Positions 59,487 through 64,000 of a DNA stretch of 64,000 bases are shown one piece after another. Within the stretch, counting starts at the first letter, position 1. Each line of letters opens with the position of its first letter. Position numbers and translations under genes: made by a program. Below the pieces are notes generated by a model. The model was not told where the DNA came from, did not search any database, and saw nothing but the letters and a program-made list of their open reading frames with translations. Source of the DNA: CAYZHM01 sp964478225. GTDB lineage: Bacteria > Pseudomonadota > Alphaproteobacteria > Micavibrionales > Micavibrionaceae. The stretch spans positions 62,001-126,000 of the forward strand of contig CAYZHM010000003.1 of NCBI GenBank assembly GCA_964478225.1, given 5' to 3'.

Positions 59487-60482
59487 ATGAAAGCTCCAGT
59501 TAAAGTCGCCGTCACCGGCGCAGCAGGTCAAATCGGCTACGCTCTTTTGTTTCGCATCGCCTCCGGCGCCATGCTTGGCCCGGATCAACCGGTCATTCTT
59601 CACATGCTCGAAGTAACCCCGGCTCTCGGCGCACTCAGTGGTGTCATCATGGAACTAAACGACTGCGCGTTCCCATTGTTACACGGCACAGTCGCAACAG
59701 ATGATCCAAATGTCGCATTCAAAGATGTCAGCTACGCCCTTCTCGTCGGCGCCATGCCCCGCAAAGACGGCATGGAACGCAAAGATTTGCTGACTGCAAA
59801 TGGCGGCATCTTCGGCCCACAAGGAAAGGCGCTGAATGATCACGCCAAGCGCGATGTTAAGGTTTTGGTTGTCGGTAACCCGGCAAATACAAACGCCCTC
59901 ATTGCTCAGCAAAACGCACCTGACCTGGATCCAAAATGCTTCACCGCAATGGTTCGCCTCGATCACAACCGCGCGATGAGCCTGCTCGCCGAAAAAACCA
60001 GTGCGCACTCCACCGACATTCAAAAAATGATCATCTGGGGCAATCACAGCTCGACGCAATATCCCGATCTGCATCACTGCACCGTCAAAGGCAAACCCGC
60101 CATGCCGCAAGTTGATCAGGCCTGGTATGAAGGCACTTTTATTCCACAAGTCCAACAGCGCGGCGCAGCGATCATTAAGGCACGCGGTGCATCTTCTGCT
60201 GCTTCCGCCGCCAGCGCCGCAATCGACCACATGCACAGCTGGGCATTAGGAACACCCGCCGGTGACTGGGTCTCCATGGCCGTACCATCCGACGGCTCCT
60301 ATGGCATCCCGCCCGGTGTCATCTACGGCTATCCTTGCGTGTGCAAGAACGGCAAATACGAAATCGTACAAGGGCTCGACATTAACGAGTTCTCCCGCGC
60401 CCGCATGACGGCAACGGACAAAGAGCTTCGCGAAGAAGCTTCGGCCGTTCAGCATTTGTTTGGAAAAGCAAAGGCCGCCTAA
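59487..60482 (+). CDS. mdh: Malate dehydrogenase, betaproteobacterial/cytosolic-like type
   Basis: 331 residues. Interconverts malate and oxaloacetate with NAD+. The N-terminus VAVTGAAGQIGYALLFRIASG, PRKDGMERKDLL and the catalytic LDHNRA and WGNHS segments match the MDH form of Burkholderia/Neisseria type. Most alphaproteobacteria carry the LDH-like MDH (a GxGMIGG-type N-terminus) upstream of sucC. Here mdh is near the suc genes but on the opposite strand, reading away. AAGGGG precedes ATG. Confidence 0.96.
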   Translation: MKAPVKVAVTGAAGQIGYALLFRIASGAMLGPDQPVILHMLEVTPALGALSGVIMELNDCAFPLLHGTVATDDPNVAFKDVSYALLVGAMPRKDGMERKDLLTANGGIFGPQGKALNDHAKRDVKVLVVGNPANTNALIAQQNAPDLDPKCFTAMVRLDHNRAMSLLAEKTSAHSTDIQKMIIWGNHSSTQYPDLHHCTVKGKPAMPQVDQAWYEGTFIPQVQQRGAAIIKARGASSAASAASAAIDHMHSWALGTPAGDWVSMAVPSDGSYGIPPGVIYGYPCVCKNGKYEIVQGLDINEFSRARMTATDKELREEASAVQHLFGKAKAA

Positions 60483-60549
60483 AAATCAATTGACATATGG
60501 GCCATATTCTTTACCCTCCGGATGTAATCAATAAATCTGGAGAGTAAAG

Positions 60550-61488
60550 ATGACTAAATTTGCCAAGACAATAAAAGCAGCCCTTACAGGAACAGCCCTC
60601 AGCATCAGTGCAATCGGAGCAAGCCAGGCAAATGCCTTGGACATCATAGCTACGGGCTATATTGGAAACATAGAAAATCCAAATAATGTTGAGACGGACC
60701 TAAGCCAGGGAATGCCTATTCAATTGACAATAACGGGCATCAATATTTTTCAGGCCCCGGACTTCACAGCGCCCAACATGGAATACGCATTTTATGCCAG
60801 CCCTGCTGAAACGTTTAAAATCACCATCGGCGAAAACGCAGAATATGATTTAGATTTTATTTCCAATCACTACATCACCGTCTATGACCATGTTCAACTA
60901 TCAAACTCTGGAAATATTTATTTTGGTGACGAAGTATCAATAGACGGCTCAAACGATGCCGGTGAAAGAGCCTATATTACCTGGTTCAATTACCAACAAA
61001 ACCCTTACGGACCGGAGGGCGATCCAACTTTAACAGATACGTCACTCTCCAACATCGAGAAAATTGACAGCTCCCTCCCAGACGCCCTTGGTAAACAAAG
61101 TGGACAAACAACAATTCACTTGTCGGACGATTTGGACATTTTTGCCTTCTGGAATCAAACAATCCTCACTGAAACGGTGCCTCAATCTGATGGCGATTTT
61201 AATCTCGATCAATATGTTGACGAATATGATCTTGAACAATGGAAAGAAGATTTCGGAAGCTCGGAGCCTTTTGGCGCCTACCCCGACGGAATGGCTGATG
61301 GAGCAGATTTCTTGGCATGGCAACGTCACTATGGTGAGTATTATGAAACACCGGATCTTGAAGCCAACGCAACTCCCGAACCCTCTGCGCTATCGATGGC
61401 CTTCATCGCTGCCGCAGGAGGACTAATGGCAGGACGCATAGCAAGACACTCGGATTTAAAAAGATCAGAACAAACTTTCGATCTCTAA
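60550..61488 (+). CDS. Secreted dockerin-like / PEP-CTERM protein 1
   Basis: 312 residues. Signal peptide about 1-29 (ending ASQANA). Residues 30-210 form a beta-rich domain without a family I recognise. Residues 215-264 are a dockerin-like pair of motifs: DFNLDQYVDEYD (D-x-N-x-D-x-x-V-D-x-x-D) with W-containing LEQWKEDFG, then ADFLAWQRHYG. At 275-279 is TPEPS, then a hydrophobic helix (about 281-294) and Arg/His, the layout of a PEP-CTERM exosortase signal, but with a 15-residue tail after it. GGAG precedes ATG. The first of three related genes in 3.5 kb. Confidence 0.82.
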   Translation: MTKFAKTIKAALTGTALSISAIGASQANALDIIATGYIGNIENPNNVETDLSQGMPIQLTITGINIFQAPDFTAPNMEYAFYASPAETFKITIGENAEYDLDFISNHYITVYDHVQLSNSGNIYFGDEVSIDGSNDAGERAYITWFNYQQNPYGPEGDPTLTDTSLSNIEKIDSSLPDALGKQSGQTTIHLSDDLDIFAFWNQTILTETVPQSDGDFNLDQYVDEYDLEQWKEDFGSSEPFGAYPDGMADGADFLAWQRHYGEYYETPDLEANATPEPSALSMAFIAAAGGLMAGRIARHSDLKRSEQTFDL

Positions 61489-61490
61489 TT

Positions 61491-62624
61491 TTAAGCTGCG
61501 CGCAGACCAAAAAATTCGAGTTGCCAGTGTAAAGCTTGCTCGGTGAGCGGGTAATCTGTGCCGCCTTTTGGGTAAACAATCTCGTTCGGCGCAACACGCC
61601 CCAAATCCTTTTGCAAATGAAACGCCATTCGCATGGACAGGCCTGCTTGCCAGCACAACGCAACAATCCCCTTCGCGGCTCGCATTTCAAAAATCTTTTT
61701 GACCTGCACGATCCCGGTCTTGGCCAAATAGGCAATCGCACCATAAACAAAATCATGGTCCAGCATGGCCAAAGCATCGGAAACAGCTTCCTCATCCAAC
61801 CTTTTATTCTGGATCAAGGTTTTCAGGCGTGTCTCCATAGATGACAAACTGTGATTATGCTGAGAGACAAACGCCATCCGCCGGCGAAACACGCGCAGAA
61901 CTTCAGCACATAATCCAATATCAAAATCTTTTTGGCGCATCAAAACATCCTGAATGGCCGTATCGATAAAAAGATCCATCTCACGCAGAACAGAAACAGG
62001 CAAAGGATGATGCAGCGTTGAGGGATTTTTCCACTCTGGATATGCACGCGCATTGTCGACGATGACCGAAAGAAAATTTTCCGACAAAGCTTGCCCCGGC
62101 CCCTCGCCAATCATCAGCATTTCATCATCGGCAATATAAGGCCGCCCAGCCGCAGATTCAGCAGCCCATCCTGACGGGTGTGATTTTAAAATCTCCAACA
62201 AATCTTCATCCGATAACCCCACACAAAATCTCAAAATCGGCTCAGAGATTTCACGCTCAACATCGCGCGTAACATCCATTGCCATCTTGGGGGGCATATA
62301 GGCATGGTCTCTTAAAGTACTTGCCAGCGCTTTGCGGATTTTCAAAATCTCGTCCAATGCCAGCGTGCCAAGCCCTTGCACAACAAAGGCATAAAGGCGC
62401 GCGTGCTTATCCTCCGGCAACCCAGGTAATAACTCCACCAACCGTCCAGCCAAAGCCAAACGCACATCATCATTAGGCTCTGGGGGGTAAAAATTTGCCT
62501 TCCTAGAGACAAAAGTGGCTCCTGACTGCCCATGAAAGCCGGAATCCGAAAACCCGCGCCCAGCCTTAACTTGCGCGCGTTCAGCAGGCTTTTTACGCCC
62601 GTTTTGTGTAAAAAACGCCAACAT
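61491..62624 (-). CDS. DUF2336 family protein
   Basis: 377 residues from the ATG at 62624, preceded by AAGAGG; the frame is open to 62690 but I prefer this start, which also leaves 109 bp for divergent promoters. All-helical, soluble, with DUF2336 features: DVEREISEPILRFCVGLSDEDLLEIL, RREMAF-like FRRRMAFVSQHNHSL and the Ala/Leu-rich C-terminal region. These proteins are common in alphaproteobacteria and of unknown role. It sits on the opposite strand between two dockerin-like genes; a functional link is not shown. Confidence 0.8.
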   Translation of the reverse strand: MLAFFTQNGRKKPAERAQVKAGRGFSDSGFHGQSGATFVSRKANFYPPEPNDDVRLALAGRLVELLPGLPEDKHARLYAFVVQGLGTLALDEILKIRKALASTLRDHAYMPPKMAMDVTRDVEREISEPILRFCVGLSDEDLLEILKSHPSGWAAESAAGRPYIADDEMLMIGEGPGQALSENFLSVIVDNARAYPEWKNPSTLHHPLPVSVLREMDLFIDTAIQDVLMRQKDFDIGLCAEVLRVFRRRMAFVSQHNHSLSSMETRLKTLIQNKRLDEEAVSDALAMLDHDFVYGAIAYLAKTGIVQVKKIFEMRAAKGIVALCWQAGLSMRMAFHLQKDLGRVAPNEIVYPKGGTDYPLTEQALHWQLEFFGLRAA

Positions 62625-62707
62625 ACTGCCTCTTATACAAGCAATTTTGAGGCCAAAAACAGCACGAAAAAGGCTTTGTCTCTGCCCCAAAATTCAGTAG
62701 CCTCATA

Positions 62708-62725
62708 CATAGGAATTCACCTATG
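62708..62725 (+). promoter_or_regulatory. Inverted repeat before second dockerin-like gene
   Basis: CATAGG (62708-62713) and CCTATG (62720-62725) form a perfect 6-bp stem over AATTCA, 8 nt before the ATG at 62734, in the gap shared with the divergent DUF2336 gene. It could be an operator or a hairpin that affects translation. Confidence 0.4.
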
Positions 62726-62733
62726 AGAAACCC

Positions 62734-63624
62734 ATGATCCTAAAAAAGACATTCAATTTTATAGCCACAGGATTATATGCCGCAACACTGAGTGCCAATT
62801 CTCAAGCTGCCCCATTCACAGCCACTCTGCGAGGCAATGTCATATCATCAGGATCATCCTCCCTCTTCCCGACAGGCCACCCTGTTGAAATCATTTTTGA
62901 AAACGGTGAAAGCAACACACCAGTTAAATTAAATACGCCTGCCTCGATGCAATTTGAAAATGTCTTCTCCAACGCCCGCATCACCGGATTAAATAACCTC
63001 ATCACTCAAAATTTTCCAGGCCTCAATTCCACCGGCCTTTACGATCAGGAACCGCAAGTTGTTAATTTTGGCGGCAGTAACATCTTCACGTACGGTGATG
63101 AAATCCGCAGCAAATTTGCAAACGCCGAGGGACAAGCCGCTTTCACCGCCACCACATTCACAAGCGGAACCCTTACAGATGACCCCACACTTGAAGCCCC
63201 CGACCTTGGCCTCAACAAACTTGCTCTTCTCGATAATACTCAAAACACAACATTCGGATCCATGAGCTGGGCCTATACTGACCCCGTTCACCCCGCGAAA
63301 AATTATTTTGTCACCATTCTGACGGTATCAGTTGATGGTCTCACCATAGATCTCCCCCCTATTCCCGGAGACTTTAATAACGATAGAGCCGTAAATGGCA
63401 ACGATCTCACCATTTGGAAGAACAACTTCGGCAGCCTGTATGACGGAAGTGATTTCCTCACCTGGCAGCGCAATTTCACACCACCCTCAACCACGCACTC
63501 CACCCCAGAACCCTCAACGGTTTTCCTTACAATTTTGGCAGCAGGCGCGACCTTCTGCCTGGGCAGAAACTTAAGAAACAAAGACAAAGCCATTGAAATA
63601 AAACAGGATTTTGATTTTTATTGA
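62734..63624 (+). CDS. Secreted dockerin-like / PEP-CTERM protein 2
   Basis: 296 residues. Signal peptide about 1-26 (ANSQAA). Residues 27-210 are a beta-rich domain with Asn/Thr/Gly bias. Residues 212-249 hold the dockerin-like pair: DFNNDRAVNGND then LTIWKNNFG, and SDFLTWQRNFT. PEPS starts at 258 (STPEPST), followed by a hydrophobic helix and Arg-Asn-Leu-Arg, then a 16-residue Lys/Asp tail. Divergent from DUF2336. Its TGA is contained in the -35 element of the next gene. Confidence 0.82.
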   Translation: MILKKTFNFIATGLYAATLSANSQAAPFTATLRGNVISSGSSSLFPTGHPVEIIFENGESNTPVKLNTPASMQFENVFSNARITGLNNLITQNFPGLNSTGLYDQEPQVVNFGGSNIFTYGDEIRSKFANAEGQAAFTATTFTSGTLTDDPTLEAPDLGLNKLALLDNTQNTTFGSMSWAYTDPVHPAKNYFVTILTVSVDGLTIDLPPIPGDFNNDRAVNGNDLTIWKNNFGSLYDGSDFLTWQRNFTPPSTTHSTPEPSTVFLTILAAGATFCLGRNLRNKDKAIEIKQDFDFY

Positions 63625-63648
63625 CATAGTGCCGGAATCTGTTATGAT
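63621..63648 (+). promoter_or_regulatory. Near-consensus sigma-70 promoter of dockerin-like gene 3
   Basis: TTGACA (63621-63626) is consensus; a 16-nt spacer is followed by TATGAT (63643-63648), 5 of 6 bases. It lies 29 nt before the ATG at 63677 and overlaps the stop of the preceding gene, so the third gene has its own promoter. Confidence 0.7.
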
Positions 63649-63676
63649 CCGCTAGTATAAATTAAGGGGAAATTAT

Positions 63677-64000
63677 ATGTTCAAACAACTAAGCAACCAG
63701 TTTTCAAAGGCCGCAATTATCGCCGGCGCAACAATTGCGCCTTTCGCAGGACAAGCAGACAAAGCAGAAGCCGCTGTCATTCCAGTCATTTGCGGGGATT
63801 TCAATGGCGACGGCACTGTAAACGGCGCAGATCTGACAAAGTGGAAAACCAACTTCGGAACAGGAACGCCCCCAGGAATTACATACGATGGCGACAGTTT
63901 TCTTTGCTGGCAACGTAACTTTGGCGCAACATTCCCGGCAACCCCGGCTTTTAATGCGACAACCAGCGCCACACCTGAACCGTCCTCAGCAGTCCTCGGC
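63677..64000 (+). CDS. Secreted mini dockerin-like / PEP-CTERM protein 3 (partial)
   Basis: Cut by the window end after 108 codons. AAGGGG lies 9 nt upstream of ATG. Signal peptide about 1-34, then directly at 39-83 the dockerin-like pair: DFNGDGTVNGADLTKWKTNFG-type repeat and DSFLCWQRNFG, then at 100-103 PEPS and the start of a hydrophobic helix. There is no N-terminal domain, so almost the entire mature protein is the module plus the sorting tail. Belongs with the two upstream genes; it may be an anchor or scaffold. Confidence 0.8.
   Translation, partial: MFKQLSNQFSKAAIIAGATIAPFAGQADKAEAAVIPVICGDFNGDGTVNGADLTKWKTNFGTGTPPGITYDGDSFLCWQRNFGATFPATPAFNATTSATPEPSSAVLG

Noticed and set aside
60489..60520. 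TTGACA before the first dockerin-like gene as a promoter
   Set aside because: No acceptable -10 hexamer stands at 15-19 nt, unlike the site before the third gene.
1..64000. tRNA, rRNA, tmRNA, RNase P or CRISPR
   Set aside because: I looked for TpsiC-arm sequences with flanking acceptor stems, for conserved RNA cores, and for regularly spaced direct repeats on both strands; TTCGAA hits lie inside uvrB, priA and atpC.
1..64000. Insertion sequences, integrases or a prophage
   Set aside because: The only recombinase is XerC, with a DUF484 neighbour as usual for the chromosomal copy; no transposase or phage structural gene was seen.

Overview
The window reads as a chromosomal segment of an alphaproteobacterium of roughly balanced base composition. 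The support is: a class I (archaeal-type) lysyl-tRNA synthetase, the F1 gene order atpH-atpA-atpG-atpD-atpC without F0 genes, a sucCD-sucA-sucB-lpd set with a full-length 2-oxoglutarate dehydrogenase E1, a map-radC pair, DUF484-xerC, a DUF2336 protein and a DinG-type helicase with a long N-terminal region. The exact order cannot be fixed from sequence alone; a Micavibrio/Rhodospirillales-like lineage is a guess. No rRNA, tRNA, CRISPR array, transposase or integron was found.

Layout. 1-13.5 kb: housekeeping and envelope genes (map, radC, an EAL/degenerate GGDEF protein, purB, bfr and bfd around a Fur-like box, a periplasmic cyclophilin, a DMT-type transporter, a GH13 alpha-glucosidase, several lipoproteins and secreted small proteins, a cold-shock gene). 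13.5-15.1 kb: a small accessory patch with a structured csp 3' region, a 13-bp tandem repeat, a Phd-like antitoxin paired with a PD-(D/E)XK-like protein, and an AT-rich membrane protein coupled to uvrB. 15.1-25.9 kb: uvrB, a DUF481 porin-like protein, an alpha/beta hydrolase, a 23-codon mini-gene, a histone H1-like protein, lysK and a DinG-type helicase. 25.9-29.5 kb: a pabB-pabA-pabC folate operon plus a LOG-family gene. 29.5-34.8 kb: the F1 ATP synthase operon, carrying an unrecognised 110-codon gene between atpA and atpG. 34.8-42.3 kb: a TraX-like membrane protein, priA, a transaldolase-like aldolase, DUF484-xerC, a flagellin with a foreign-looking beta-rich insert, and a small gene with its own terminator.

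42.4-60.5 kb is a rearranged TCA-cycle locus. lpd, sucB, sucA, sucD and sucC lie on the minus strand, but thiL, thiD, an isochorismatase-like hydrolase and thiE sit between sucB and sucA, an unknown plus-strand gene and a deaminase-fold gene sit between lpd and sucB, and an orphan gene plus a near-perfect terminator-like hairpin lies directly before sucA. The nested thiamine genes make the cofactor (thiamine diphosphate) of the SucA enzyme, so the grouping makes metabolic sense. mdh is on the opposite strand and is of the type known from betaproteobacteria rather than the LDH-like type usual in alphaproteobacteria. Between sucC and mdh lies a translationally coupled pair: a long coiled-coil protein and a Gly/Asn/Pro-rich protein with internal repeats.

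60.5-64 kb holds the most unusual content: three successive plus-strand genes for secreted proteins that each end with a dockerin-like double repeat and a PEP-CTERM type sorting tail, with a DUF2336 gene on the other strand between the first and second. The third is little more than signal peptide, dockerin-like module and sorting tail, and is cut by the window end. This architecture is best known from planctomycetes and suggests a transferred cell-surface display system that continues beyond the window.
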